In this document: positions 9,650-18,183 of the stretch, in pieces
How positions within the stretch are numbered: position 1 is the first letter of the stretch
Layout: the number at the start of each line of letters is the position of its first letter
Source: Actinocatenispora sera
Lineage (GTDB): Bacteria > Actinomycetota > Actinomycetes > Mycobacteriales > Micromonosporaceae
DNA length: 64,000 nucleotides
Reading direction: 5' to 3'
Assembly (NCBI RefSeq): GCF_018324685.1
Contig: NZ_AP023354.1
Location: 5,704,001-5,768,000 of the forward strand
The notes under the pieces: generated by a model
Seen by the model: the letters and a program-made list of their open reading frames with translations, nothing else
The model's database searches: none
What the model was told of the DNA's origin: nothing
Made by a program: the position numbers and the translations under genes

Positions 9650-9870
9650 CGCACCTCCCCGGCACCGCACGGCCGCGCGGGTCGCGGCCATGCCCTGACT
9701 GCTCGACCCGCGAGCGGGCCGGCCGGTTCAGCCCGGCGCAGGGTCCGTGACCCGATCGTTGCCGGTACGCGGTTCCGTGACGTCGCCGTGGCCACCCCGC
9801 AACGCGCTCACCGCCCGTGCCAGCGCGTACCGTGACGCCCCGATGCCGCACCGCGGTGCACCGGGGCCGC

Positions 9871-10848
9871 TCAGCGGCCGGTGAGGGTGTGCACCAGGGT
9901 GTCGGCCGCCGCGTACGGGTCGAGTTCGCCGGCGACGACCCGCTGCGCCAGCGCGCCCGCCGAGGCGTCCGGCGCCAGGTCGTCCAGCCGCCGGCTCAGC
10001 TGCCCCATCGCGATCGCCCGTACCTCCGCCGCGGCCCGGGCGGCCCGGCGCCGGGTCAGCTCGCCGTGCTCGGCCAGGTGCGCCCGGTGCTTGTCGAGCG
10101 ACTCGACCAGCTCGTCCAGCCCGTCGCCGGTGGACGCGACGCAGCGCAGCACCGGCGGGCGCCACTCGTGCGGCTCGCGGCGGGCCAGCGCGAGCATCCC
10201 GCGCAGGTCCCGCGCGGCGGCGTCGGCGCCGTCCCGGTCCGCCTTGTTGACCACGAACACGTCGGCGATCTCCAGCACGCCGGCCTTGACCGCCTGGATC
10301 GCGTCGCCCATGCCGGGCGCGGTGAGCACCACCGTGGTGTCGGCCAGGCTGGCGATCGCCACCTCCGCCTGCCCGACGCCGACCGTTTCCACCAGCACCG
10401 TGTCGCAGCCCGCCGCGTCCAGGATCCGTACCGCCTGGGGGGTGGCGGCGGCCAGCCCGCCGAGCTCGCCGCGCGACGACATCGAGCGGATGAACACGCC
10501 CTCGTCGAGCGCGTGTTCCTGCATCCGCACCCGGTCGCCGAGGATGGCCCCGCCGGTGAACGGCGAGGACGGGTCCACGGCGAGCACGCCGACCCGTTCG
10601 CCGCGCGAGCGCAGCGCACCGACCAGCGCCGAGGTGGTGGTCGACTTGCCGACGCCGGGGGCGCCGGTCAGCCCGACGACCCGGGCACCGCCGGTGTGCG
10701 GGGCGAGCGCCGCGGCCACCTCCCGCAGCTCCGGCGCGCCGTCCTCGACCAGGCTGATCAGCCGGGCCACCGCCCGCGGCCGGCCGGCCCGCGCCGCGGC
10801 GACCAGCTGCGCCACGCTGGCCCGTGGCGCCGCGGACCGGTCAGGCAC
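9871..10848 (-). CDS. meaB: Methylmalonyl-CoA mutase-associated GTPase MeaB
   Basis: 325 residues. It is a G3E-family P-loop GTPase: GAPGVGKST (Walker A), DPSSPFTGGAILGDRVRM (a MeaB hallmark), the VETVGVGQAE block, and NKAD for guanine recognition. MeaB/ArgK proteins load and protect the adenosylcobalamin cofactor of methylmalonyl-CoA mutase or related acyl-CoA mutases. The GTG start sits 3 bases after the stop of the thiolase gene, so the two are one transcription unit. No mutase gene is in the window. Length is normal for the family. Confidence 0.93.
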   Translation of the reverse strand: MPDRSAAPRASVAQLVAAARAGRPRAVARLISLVEDGAPELREVAAALAPHTGGARVVGLTGAPGVGKSTTTSALVGALRSRGERVGVLAVDPSSPFTGGAILGDRVRMQEHALDEGVFIRSMSSRGELGGLAAATPQAVRILDAAGCDTVLVETVGVGQAEVAIASLADTTVVLTAPGMGDAIQAVKAGVLEIADVFVVNKADRDGADAAARDLRGMLALARREPHEWRPPVLRCVASTGDGLDELVESLDKHRAHLAEHGELTRRRAARAAAEVRAIAMGQLSRRLDDLAPDASAGALAQRVVAGELDPYAAADTLVHTLTGR

Positions 10849-10851
10849 CGG

Positions 10852-12033
10852 TCACTCCCCCACCGACAGCAGCAGCGCGTCGCCCTGCCCGCCGCCACCG
10901 CACAGCGCGGCGGCCCCCAGGCCGCCACCGCGGCGGCGCAGTTCCAGCGCGAGGGTGAGTGCCAGCCGGGCGCCGGACATGCCGATCGGGTGGCCGAGCG
11001 CGATCGCGCCCCCGTTCACGTTCACCCGGTCGGCGTCGACGCCGAGCTCCTTGCTCGACTGCACGGCGACCGCGGCGAACGCCTCGTTGATCTCCACCAG
11101 GTCCAGATCGGCCACGCTCCTGCCGGCCCGGTCCAGGGCCCGCTTGATCGCGTTCGCCGGCTGCGACTGCAGCGAGTTGTCCGGCCCGGCGACCGTGCCG
11201 TACGCGCCGATCTCGGCCAGCCAGGTCAGCCCCAGCTCCTGCGCCTTGCGCTTGCTCATCACCACGACCGCGCAGGCGCCGTCGGAGATCTGCGAGGCGG
11301 TTCCCGCGGTGATGGTGCCGTCCGGCAGGAACGCCGGCCGCAGCTTCGCGAGCGTCTCGGCGGTGGTGTCCGGCCGGATGCCCTCGTCGGCGGCGAACTC
11401 GATCGGCTCGCCCTTGCGCTGCGGCACCGACACCGGGGTGATCTCCTCGGCGAACACGCCGTTCTTGGCCGCGGCGGCGGCGAGCTGGTGGCTGCGGGCG
11501 GCGAACGCGTCCTGCTCGGCCCGGCCGATGCCCAGCCGGGTGTTGTGCCGGTCGGTCGACTCGCCCATCGCGACCTGGTCGTACGCGTCGGTCAGGCCGT
11601 CGAGCGCCATGTGGTCGCGCAGCGTCACGTCGCCGTACTTGTACCCGGTGCGCTGGCCGGTGAGCAGGTGCGGCGCGTTGGTCATCGACTCCATCCCGCC
11701 GGCGACGACGATGTCGAACTCGCCGGCCCGGATCAGCTGGTCGGCGTGCGCGATGGCGTTCAGGCCGGACAGGCAGACCTTGTTCACGGTCACCGCCGGG
11801 GTGGTCATCGGGATGCCCGCGGCGACCGCCGCCTGCCGGGCCGGCAGCTGCCCGGCGCCGGCCTGCAGCACCTGCCCCATCACCACGTACTCCACCTGCT
11901 CCGGCGTGATGCCGGCCCGCTGCAGCGCGGCCGAGATCGCAACGCCGCCCAGCGCGGTCGCCGGGAAGCTCGCCAGGCCGCCGAGCAGCCGGCCCATCGG
12001 GGTACGGGCGCCGTGCACGAGCACGCTTGTCAT
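10852..12033 (-). CDS. Acetyl-CoA C-acetyltransferase (thiolase)
   Basis: 393 residues, the usual length for a class II thiolase. The acylated Cys is C87 in [11 protein letters not shown]; the second active-site pair is H348 in [16 protein letters not shown] and C378 in [11 protein letters not shown]. It should catalyse reversible condensation of two acetyl-CoA or thiolysis of 3-ketoacyl-CoA in the cytoplasm. It is the first gene of a unit with meaB, and diverges from an epimerase-like gene across 112 bases, which links it to propionyl/ethylmalonyl-type acyl-CoA metabolism. Chain-length preference cannot be read. Confidence 0.93.
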   Translation of the reverse strand: MTSVLVHGARTPMGRLLGGLASFPATALGGVAISAALQRAGITPEQVEYVVMGQVLQAGAGQLPARQAAVAAGIPMTTPAVTVNKVCLSGLNAIAHADQLIRAGEFDIVVAGGMESMTNAPHLLTGQRTGYKYGDVTLRDHMALDGLTDAYDQVAMGESTDRHNTRLGIGRAEQDAFAARSHQLAAAAAKNGVFAEEITPVSVPQRKGEPIEFAADEGIRPDTTAETLAKLRPAFLPDGTITAGTASQISDGACAVVVMSKRKAQELGLTWLAEIGAYGTVAGPDNSLQSQPANAIKRALDRAGRSVADLDLVEINEAFAAVAVQSSKELGVDADRVNVNGGAIALGHPIGMSGARLALTLALELRRRGGGLGAAALCGGGGQGDALLLSVGE

Positions 12034-12145
12034 GGTGATGTCCCTCCACGTCTCACACCGTCGCGGTGCACCGGGCCGGTCGGCGGGCGACGCGGTCCCG
12101 GCCGTACCGCTGGCTTAACGACCGTTCACCAGCCAGACTACCGAC

Positions 12146-12649
12146 ATGCCCACCGATCACGAGTTGCGCAGTACCGACGCCGACCATCTCACCACCGGCG
12201 TACCCGGCGCCGACGAGCTGGGCGTGCTGCGCGTCGACCACGTCGGCATCGCGGTGCCCGAGCTGGACGCGGCGATCGCCTTCTACACCGAGACGTTCGG
12301 GATGACCTGCGTGCACACCGAGACCAACGCCGACCAGGGCGTACGGGAGGCGATGCTGCGGGTGGGCGACGACCGCGCCGGTGCCCAGCTGCAGCTGCTC
12401 GCCCCGGTGTCACCCGACTCCTCGATCGCCCGGTTCCTGGACCGGCGCGGGCCGGGCGTCCAGCAGCTGGCGTACACCGTCCGCGACGTGCGCCGCGCCG
12501 CCGCCATGCTGCGCGAACGCGGGCTGCGGCTGCTCTACGACGAGCCCCGGACGGGCACCGCGGGCTCCCGGATCAACTTCGTCCATCCGGCGGATGCGGG
12601 CGGGGTCCTGGTCGAGCTGGTCGAACCGGCCGACAATCACACATCGTGA
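12146..12649 (+). CDS. mce: Methylmalonyl-CoA epimerase-like VOC protein
   Basis: 167 residues with the vicinal-oxygen-chelate fold of methylmalonyl-CoA epimerase: RVDHVGIAV (H32), the block QGVREAMLRVGD, QLQLLAP (Q83), GSRINFVHP and VLVELVEP (E158). Actinobacterial homologues that I recall have VHHIAF at the third metal-ligand site; here it reads VQQLAY (Q106-Q107), so the expected ligand histidine is missing. A Gln could still bind metal, or the protein may have changed function. The first ~25 residues are an extra N-terminal tail. It diverges from the thiolase-meaB pair, which supports a role in methylmalonyl-CoA conversion. Confidence 0.82.
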   Translation: MPTDHELRSTDADHLTTGVPGADELGVLRVDHVGIAVPELDAAIAFYTETFGMTCVHTETNADQGVREAMLRVGDDRAGAQLQLLAPVSPDSSIARFLDRRGPGVQQLAYTVRDVRRAAAMLRERGLRLLYDEPRTGTAGSRINFVHPADAGGVLVELVEPADNHTS

Positions 12650-13188
12650 TCGGACGTGCCGGCAGGGTACCGATACGGCGCAGGCCGTCCCCTTCGGCGC
12701 GATCGGTCGTTGTGCGTGTCGGACCGACCGCTGTGCCGTGCCCGCTGCGGTGTGGCACAACCGCCGCCCGCACGGGTGGAGCAATCCGGTGCACAGGCCT
12801 AAAGTGGCGCACACGGATGCACGTGGCCAAGGTCACTGATCCGACCCGAGACACCCGTCCAGACGTTGGGGGACTATGTCGGCTGACGCGACGAACCGTA
12901 CCGCCGGTGACGCCGCCACTCCGCATGGTCCGTTCGGCCCATCAGGTCGAGCATCGGACAGCAGCGCCGCACCGATACCCACCGGTCGGGTCTGACGCGG
13001 AGTCCGGCATTTCCGGCTCGGCACGACAGATCTCGGGCTAGTACGATCGGCCCCGGATAACCCCACCAACCATCGGCAAACCGACAAATGACATCCCCCC
13101 GCAACGTCGGTGGTCGCCGTTCTCCCCCCGGTACGGACAGGGACCTGCGGCCTCCCTCGGCAGCCCGGGGGTCTGCGAGGATGTGTCC
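12650..13188. other. 539-base intergenic region without a convincing gene
   Basis: No long open frame with coding character is present on either strand. One short plus-strand frame at 12876-12995 (ATG with GGGGG upstream, 39 codons, Ala/Ser/Pro-rich peptide) could be a leader peptide or a gene remnant, but nothing in its sequence is recognisable. The right end must hold the promoter of the DivIVA-domain gene; TACGAT at 13042-13047 looks like a -10 element but has no good -35 partner. Confidence 0.5.
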
Positions 13189-14508
13189 ATGGCCCAGCAG
13201 CAGCCCTCCCTGAACTTCTTCGACCAAGCCAACAGCCAGCCCGACTTCACCGTCGTGCTGCGCGGCTACGACCGTGCCCAGGTCGACGACTTCGTGCAGC
13301 GCCTCAACGCCGCGCTCAGCCAGTCCGAAGGCAACCGCGGCGAGGCCGAGCAGCGGATGAACGACGCGCAGCGCCGGCTGCGTCAGGCCGAGCAGCGCAA
13401 CGCCGCGCTGGAGCAGAAGCTCGGCGACCAGTCCAAGCAGCTGGAGGAGAACAGCCGCCCCACGCTGTCCGGACTCGGTACCAAGGTCGAGCACATCCTG
13501 CGCCTCGCCGAGGAGCAGGCCAACGAGCACCGCGCCGAGGCCAAACGGGAGGCCGAGGGCATCCTGTCCGCGGCCCGGCTGGAGGCGCGCGAGATCACCG
13601 ACAAGGCGCGGGCCGAGTCGGCGGCGGTCAAGTCCGGCGCCGAGCGGGAGGCCACCGCCACCAAGACCGCCGCCGAGCGGGAGGCCTCCGAGACCCGGGT
13701 GCAGGCCCGCCGGGAGTCGGACAACCTGCGCGCCGACGCCGAGCGCGAGACCAAGCAGCTGCGCACCGCCACCGCGCACGAGATCGCCGAGACCAAGGCG
13801 ACCGCCGAGCGCGAGGTGTCCACCATGCGGGCCACCGCCGAGCGCGAGATCACCCAGCTGCGGGCCAAGGCGATGCGCGAGGCCGAGGAGCGCCGGGCCG
13901 AGGCGGCGAAACTGCTCGCCGAGGCGAAGGACAAGCGCGACAAGGAACTTCAGGCGCTGGCGCTGGAGCTGGCCGAGCGGCGGGAGAAGTCCGAGCGCGA
14001 GGAGTCCGAGCGGCACACCGCGGCGGTCGCCCAGACCCAGAAGCTGGTCAGCGAGGCCGAGCAGCGGGCCAAGGCGGCCGAGGAGCGGGCCAAGGAGATC
14101 GAGCACCGCGCCGAGGCGCGCCGGCAGGAGTCGGAGCGTACCGCCAACGAAACCGTCGACAAGGCCAAGGCGCTGGCCGACAAGACGCTCTCGGACGCAC
14201 AGGCCGAAGCCACCCGGGTCACCTCGGAGGCGCGGTCGGAGGCCGACATCACCACCACCGCGGCCCGCCGCGAGGTGGAGGACCTGACCCGGCAGCGCGA
14301 CCAGATCACCGCACAGCTCGGACAGCTGCGCGAGATGCTGGGCGGGTTGGCCAACTTCGGCGGCGCACCGGCCGCCGCGGCGGCCGCGGTCGCCGAAGGT
14401 ACGGACAGCAAATCCGAAGCGAGTTCGGAGAAGTCGTCCGGCAAGTCGGCCGGCAAGTCCGGCAGCGACGACCAGACCCAGCGCATCCCCGCCACCAGCG
14501 GCAGCTGA
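13189..14508 (+). CDS. DivIVA-domain coiled-coil cytoskeletal protein (Scy/FilP-like)
   Basis: 439 residues from the ATG at 13189, which has GAGG eight bases upstream (the GTG two codons earlier is too close to it). Residues ~15-45 (DFTVVLRGYDRAQVDDFVQRL) are the DivIVA membrane-curvature-binding segment. Residues ~45-395 are almost unbroken coiled coil with Glu/Arg/Ala heptads, followed by a Ser/Lys/Gly-rich tail. Such proteins organise polar growth and the cell envelope in filamentous actinomycetes; Scy and FilP are the closest known functional analogues, and assignment to either is inference. A strong terminator follows directly. Confidence 0.82.
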   Translation: MAQQQPSLNFFDQANSQPDFTVVLRGYDRAQVDDFVQRLNAALSQSEGNRGEAEQRMNDAQRRLRQAEQRNAALEQKLGDQSKQLEENSRPTLSGLGTKVEHILRLAEEQANEHRAEAKREAEGILSAARLEAREITDKARAESAAVKSGAEREATATKTAAEREASETRVQARRESDNLRADAERETKQLRTATAHEIAETKATAEREVSTMRATAEREITQLRAKAMREAEERRAEAAKLLAEAKDKRDKELQALALELAERREKSEREESERHTAAVAQTQKLVSEAEQRAKAAEERAKEIEHRAEARRQESERTANETVDKAKALADKTLSDAQAEATRVTSEARSEADITTTAARREVEDLTRQRDQITAQLGQLREMLGGLANFGGAPAAAAAAVAEGTDSKSEASSEKSSGKSAGKSGSDDQTQRIPATSGS

Positions 14509-14530
14509 GAATCCTTACCCAGTACGGAAA

Positions 14531-14568
14531 ATCGCACCGGACGGCACGCGCGTCCGGTGCGATTTTTT
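14531..14568 (+). terminator. Rho-independent terminator after the first DivIVA-domain gene
   Basis: A perfect 13-base-pair stem (14531-14543 with 14551-14563) closes a 7-base loop and is followed by a run of six T residues at 14563-14568. It begins 22 bases after the stop codon. This is the clearest intrinsic terminator in the window and separates the two DivIVA-domain genes transcriptionally, so the second gene needs its own promoter in 14569-14713. Confidence 0.93.
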
Positions 14569-14713
14569 CGTTCGGGCACGCCTGTGTACTCTCGTCGGGT
14601 CGGCCGTCCCGAGGCAGGCGTGCCGACCAGAATCCAGCAGGCAAACGAAACGCGACCCCCGTCACTGTGCTGCCTTCCGTGTGTGACGGGCCGTCACGTG
14701 TGAGGATGGGACC

Positions 14714-16270
14714 ATGGCGCACGGCGGGGAACAGGGTCTCTTCTCGTTGACCGATGGTGGCTCGCGGGGCGAGGCGAGCTTCGAGATGGTGCTGCGCGGA
14801 TACGATCGGCGCCAGGTCGATCGGTTCGTGGCACAGGTCGAAGCCGACCTCACCGCACTGGCCACCGAACGAAACGACGCGTACACCCAGCTGCAGCAGG
14901 CGGCCAGCCAGCTGCAGCAGGTGCAGACCGAGCTGATCGATCTGCGCCGCCGCGCCGCCGTCGACGAGCAGCCCTCCTACCGCCACCTCGGCCCCCGGGT
15001 CGAGCAGATCCTCGCACTCGCCGAGGAAGAGGCGGATGCGATCAAACACGGCGCCGAGAAGGAGATCGCGGACAACCGCGCCCAGGCCGAACAGGTGCTC
15101 GCCGAGGCCCGGGAGAAGGCCGAGCAGGCCCGGCACGACTTCGAGACCGCACTGGCCGCCCGCCGGGCCGAGACCGAGGAGGCCGAGGAGGCGCACCGGG
15201 CCGAGGTCGAGGCCGAGTTCGCGGAGAAGTCCGAGCGCGCCCAGCGCCTGCTCGCCGAGGCCGAGCAGCAGGCCACCGCGCTGCGCGCGGCCACCGAGGA
15301 GCACGCCGCGACGCTGCGCGAGCAGACCGAGCAGGAGATCACCGCGCAGCGCGCGGAGGCCGAGCAGGAGCGGGCCGCGGTCGCCGAGGAACTGCGCACG
15401 CTGCGGGAAGAGACCACCAGCTACGCGAGCCGGGTCCGCAGCGAGGCCGAGCAGATCGCCCAGCAAACCACCGCCGCCGCCGAGCAGAAGGCGGCCGAGC
15501 TGCGCACCGCGGCCGAGACCGAGGCCGAGCAGATCCGGCACGACGTCGCCGCACACGAGGCGAACGTCCGCGGCGACGCCGATGCGTACGCGCAGAAGAC
15601 CCGGCAGGACGCCGACTCGTACGCCGAGCAGGTGCGCACCGAGGCCGAGCTGGCGGCGCAGCAGCTGCGCACCGCGGCCGAGGAGCACTCCCAGGCGGTC
15701 CGCAGCAAGGCCGAGGAGTCGGCCCGGCAGGCGAACGAGTCGGCCCGGCGGGACGCCGAGGCGATCCTCGGGACCGCCCGGGCGCAGGCCGACCGGATCG
15801 TGGCCGAGGCCGGCCGCAAGGTCAGCGAGCTGGACGAGCGGCGCAAGGTGATCAAGCGCGACATCGGCAAGCTGCGCGAGACGCTGACCCGGCTCACCGG
15901 CGCCAGCGCCGCGCTGCTGGACGATGACGACGACGAGCAGGCGGTGCCGCTCGCCGAGGCGGACGAGCCGACCCGGATCAACGGGTCCGCCGCAGCCGAG
16001 GAACCGACCCGGATCAACGGGTCCGCCGCAGCCGAGGAACCGACCCGGGTCAACGGGTCCGCCGCAGCGGACGAGCCGACCGAGTCGGCGACCGCCGCGG
16101 AGGACACCGCGGTGCTCACCGACAGCACCACCATCCTGGAGCCGATCACCGCCGACCCGGCTGCCGACCACAACAACGGCAACGGGTCCCGCGACGACCG
16201 GCAGAACAACCGCACCCCGCGCCGCGCCCAGTACCTGCAACCGCAGCAGCCCGGCCAGGGCCGTCGCTGA
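14714..16270 (+). CDS. DivIVA-domain coiled-coil protein, second copy
   Basis: 518 residues. Residues ~20-50 (SFEMVLRGYDRRQVDRFVAQV) repeat the DivIVA-type segment of the neighbour, followed by a Gln-rich stretch and ~300 residues of Glu/Ala/Arg coiled coil. The C-terminal ~130 residues are acidic and disordered, with three near-perfect 12-residue repeats (E-E-P-T-R-I-N-G-S-A-A-A). The gene is preceded by GAGGATGGG. It looks like an ancient tandem duplicate of the upstream gene with independent transcription. Related proteins in streptomycetes were once named cellulose-binding proteins; a cytoskeletal/polar-growth role is more likely. Confidence 0.82.
   Translation: MAHGGEQGLFSLTDGGSRGEASFEMVLRGYDRRQVDRFVAQVEADLTALATERNDAYTQLQQAASQLQQVQTELIDLRRRAAVDEQPSYRHLGPRVEQILALAEEEADAIKHGAEKEIADNRAQAEQVLAEAREKAEQARHDFETALAARRAETEEAEEAHRAEVEAEFAEKSERAQRLLAEAEQQATALRAATEEHAATLREQTEQEITAQRAEAEQERAAVAEELRTLREETTSYASRVRSEAEQIAQQTTAAAEQKAAELRTAAETEAEQIRHDVAAHEANVRGDADAYAQKTRQDADSYAEQVRTEAELAAQQLRTAAEEHSQAVRSKAEESARQANESARRDAEAILGTARAQADRIVAEAGRKVSELDERRKVIKRDIGKLRETLTRLTGASAALLDDDDDEQAVPLAEADEPTRINGSAAAEEPTRINGSAAAEEPTRVNGSAAADEPTESATAAEDTAVLTDSTTILEPITADPAADHNNGNGSRDDRQNNRTPRRAQYLQPQQPGQGRR
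15965..16072 (+). repeat. Three in-frame 36-bp tandem repeats
   Basis: Three consecutive 36-base units (15965-16000, 16001-16036, 16037-16072) with only a few differences, then a partial fourth. They encode E/E-P-T-R-I/V-N-G-S-A-A-A-E/D in the disordered tail of the second DivIVA-domain protein. Their high DNA identity indicates recent expansion. Confidence 0.93.
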
Positions 16271-16334
16271 CCCGGTGCGCTGGGGCGTACCCGGTGGATC
16301 TTGGCCGTACCCGCCCTGAGCCGGCGGCGGGCCG

Positions 16335-17111
16335 ATGGCCGCGCTGAGCGCCGACACCCTGTCGGAGGTCACCCGGGCCATCGACCTGGCCGGTGTGTTC
16401 GCCAACGCGGTCCTGGGCGGCGCGCTTGCGGCCCGCGAGCGGCTGGACGTGATCGGCCTGGTCACCCTGGCGGTCATCGCCGGCACCGGGGGCGGGCTGA
16501 TCCGCGACACGCTGTTGCAGCGCGGTACTCCGGTCGCGCTGACCGACTACGCGTACCTGCTGACCGCACTGGCCGGCGCCGGCGTGGCCTTCCTGATCAA
16601 GGTGGAGGGGTCCGCGTGGCGGCGGCCGCTGCTGTTCGTCGACGCGCTGGCGCTCGGTTTCTGGGCGGTCGCCGGCGCGCAGAAGACGCTGGAGAGCGGG
16701 CTGGGCTGGCTGCCGGCGGTCCTGCTCGGACTGATCACCGCGGTGGGCGGCGGCGTGGTGCGCGACGTGCTGATCCGCCGGGTACCGGCGATCTTCGGCG
16801 GCACCCTGTACGCCGGGGCCGCGCTCGTGGCGAGCATCGTGGTCGTGCTCTGCACCCAGCTCGGCCAGCCCACGATCGGGGTCGCGGCCGGGGTACTGGT
16901 GGGTGCCGGGCTGCGGCTGCTGAGCATCCAGTTCCACTGGACCCTCCCGCAGGGCCGCAACTGGACACTGCGGGACGGTCGGGAATGGTGGGCGCGCAGC
17001 AGCCCGCTGCTGCGGCCGGCGCGCGGTCAGCAGCAGCGGGCGAAGCGGTGGGAGTCGTGGCGGGCCACCCGGCTGTCCCGGCGCGGCGGCCGGGATCACC
17101 CCAAGCAGTAA
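16335..17111 (+). CDS. TRIC-type (UPF0126) membrane cation channel family protein
   Basis: 258 residues with seven predicted membrane helices and the twin signature of the trimeric intracellular cation channel/UPF0126 family: TGGGLIRDTLL in the first half and VGGGVVRDVL in the second, each after a Leu/Val/Ala-rich helix and an internal symmetry of three helices. Bacterial members form homotrimeric K+/Na+-permeable pores or transport glycine-like solutes. The C-terminal ~60 residues are basic and soluble. Ribosome site is weak. No co-transcribed partner. Confidence 0.87.
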   Translation: MAALSADTLSEVTRAIDLAGVFANAVLGGALAARERLDVIGLVTLAVIAGTGGGLIRDTLLQRGTPVALTDYAYLLTALAGAGVAFLIKVEGSAWRRPLLFVDALALGFWAVAGAQKTLESGLGWLPAVLLGLITAVGGGVVRDVLIRRVPAIFGGTLYAGAALVASIVVVLCTQLGQPTIGVAAGVLVGAGLRLLSIQFHWTLPQGRNWTLRDGREWWARSSPLLRPARGQQQRAKRWESWRATRLSRRGGRDHPKQ

Positions 17112-17121
17112 GTCACCCCAC

Positions 17122-17221
17122 GCCGCCGAGCGCCCGGAGCAGAACCCGCGAACGCGACACCCACCGCCGAGCGCCCGGACCAGGAAACCGCGGACGCCAC
17201 GCCCACCGCCGGGCATCCGGG
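17122..17221. repeat. Three degenerate direct repeats, ~42-base period
   Basis: The 17-base core CCGCCGAGCGCCCGGA with one flanking base occurs at 17122-17138, 17163-17179 and, degenerate, at 17205-17221, in the convergent gap between the TRIC-type gene and the sulfurtransferase gene. No coding or structural role is apparent. Confidence 0.7.
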
Positions 17222-17256
17222 TTTCCATGAGCTGACCCGGCGGTCGGCTCCGGGCG

Positions 17257-18120
17257 CTACTCTCCCGTCGCCACCGGGCGGGACGGGTCGGAGATCCAGT
17301 CGCTCCACGACCCGACGTACAGTGCGGGCCGGAAGCCGGCGACGGTCAGCGCCAGGGCGGTGTGCGCCGCGGTGACGCCGGACCCGCAGTACGCGCCGAC
17401 CGGTGCGCCGTCGCGCACTCCGGCCGCCGCGAACAGCTCGCGCAACCGGGCCGGGTCGAGCAGCCGGCCGTCCGGTCCGACGGTGCCGGTCTTCGGCACG
17501 TTGACCGCGCCGGGGATGTGCCCGGCCACCGGGTCGATCGGCTCCCGCTCGCCCCGGTAGCGCTCCGCGGCCCGTACGTCCAGCAGCACCCCGGTGGCCG
17601 GCAGCGCGGCGGCGGCCGCGGCGTCGAGCGTCGGCAGTTGCCCGGGCCGTACCGTCACGTCGCCGGGCGCCGGCTCGGGTACGGCGGTCTCGACCGGGCC
17701 GCCGGCGGCGAGCCAGGCCCGGTAGCCACCGTCGAGGACGGCAACCCGGTCGTGCCCGGCCCAGCGCAGCGTCCACCAGGCCCGGGCGGCGGGCAGCCCG
17801 TCGCCGTCGTCGTACACCACCACGGTCGAGTCGGCACGGACGCCGGCGGCGCGCAGCACCTCCTGCAGCCGGTCCGGATCGGGCAGCGGGTGCCGGCCGC
17901 CGGTCGGGCCGTGCCGGCCGGTCAGATCGTCGGACAACTCGACGAACACGGCGCCGGGCACGTGCCCGGACAGATGGTCCGGACGGGCCGACGGCGCGCC
18001 GAGCCGCCATCGGACATCCAGGATCGTCAGGGGGTACTGGTAGGAATCTGCTGGGGATTCGGCCTGGTCGAGGGCCGCGCGCAACCAGGCGGGATCGACC
18101 ACGGTGCCGGGAGTCGTCAT
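17257..18120 (-). CDS. Sulfurtransferase, two-rhodanese-domain (thiosulfate/3-mercaptopyruvate type)
   Basis: 287 residues from the ATG at 18120 (upstream GTG and TTG codons in frame are alternatives). Two rhodanese domains: an inactive N-terminal one and a C-terminal one with catalytic C245 in AYCGSGVTAAHTAL. The segments LDVRWRLG, GHVPGAVFVELSDDL, GHIPGAVNVPKTG and GSWSDWISDP are family hallmarks. It transfers sulfur from thiosulfate or 3-mercaptopyruvate to cyanide or thiol acceptors. The CGSGVT loop leans toward mercaptopyruvate-type enzymes but does not settle the donor. It diverges from the IdeR gene across 63 bases. Confidence 0.9.
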   Translation of the reverse strand: MTTPGTVVDPAWLRAALDQAESPADSYQYPLTILDVRWRLGAPSARPDHLSGHVPGAVFVELSDDLTGRHGPTGGRHPLPDPDRLQEVLRAAGVRADSTVVVYDDGDGLPAARAWWTLRWAGHDRVAVLDGGYRAWLAAGGPVETAVPEPAPGDVTVRPGQLPTLDAAAAAALPATGVLLDVRAAERYRGEREPIDPVAGHIPGAVNVPKTGTVGPDGRLLDPARLRELFAAAGVRDGAPVGAYCGSGVTAAHTALALTVAGFRPALYVGSWSDWISDPSRPVATGE

Positions 18121-18183
18121 GGGCGTCACGACCCCAGTGTTCCGCAATCATTTTCAGGTAGCATGGTGCCCCGGGAGGGTGTG

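Noticed and set aside
1452-9835. Very long plus-strand open frames opposite the ABC operon (for example 3849-6746 and 6752-9835)
   Set aside because: They are antisense to genes with complete ABC ATPase and FtsX-like motifs, and their translations are Arg/Gly/His-rich without any domain. Long antisense frames are expected in such GC-rich DNA.
18121-18183. IdeR iron box in the ideR promoter
   Set aside because: The 63-base divergent region has no sequence close to the 19-bp consensus; no call was made.
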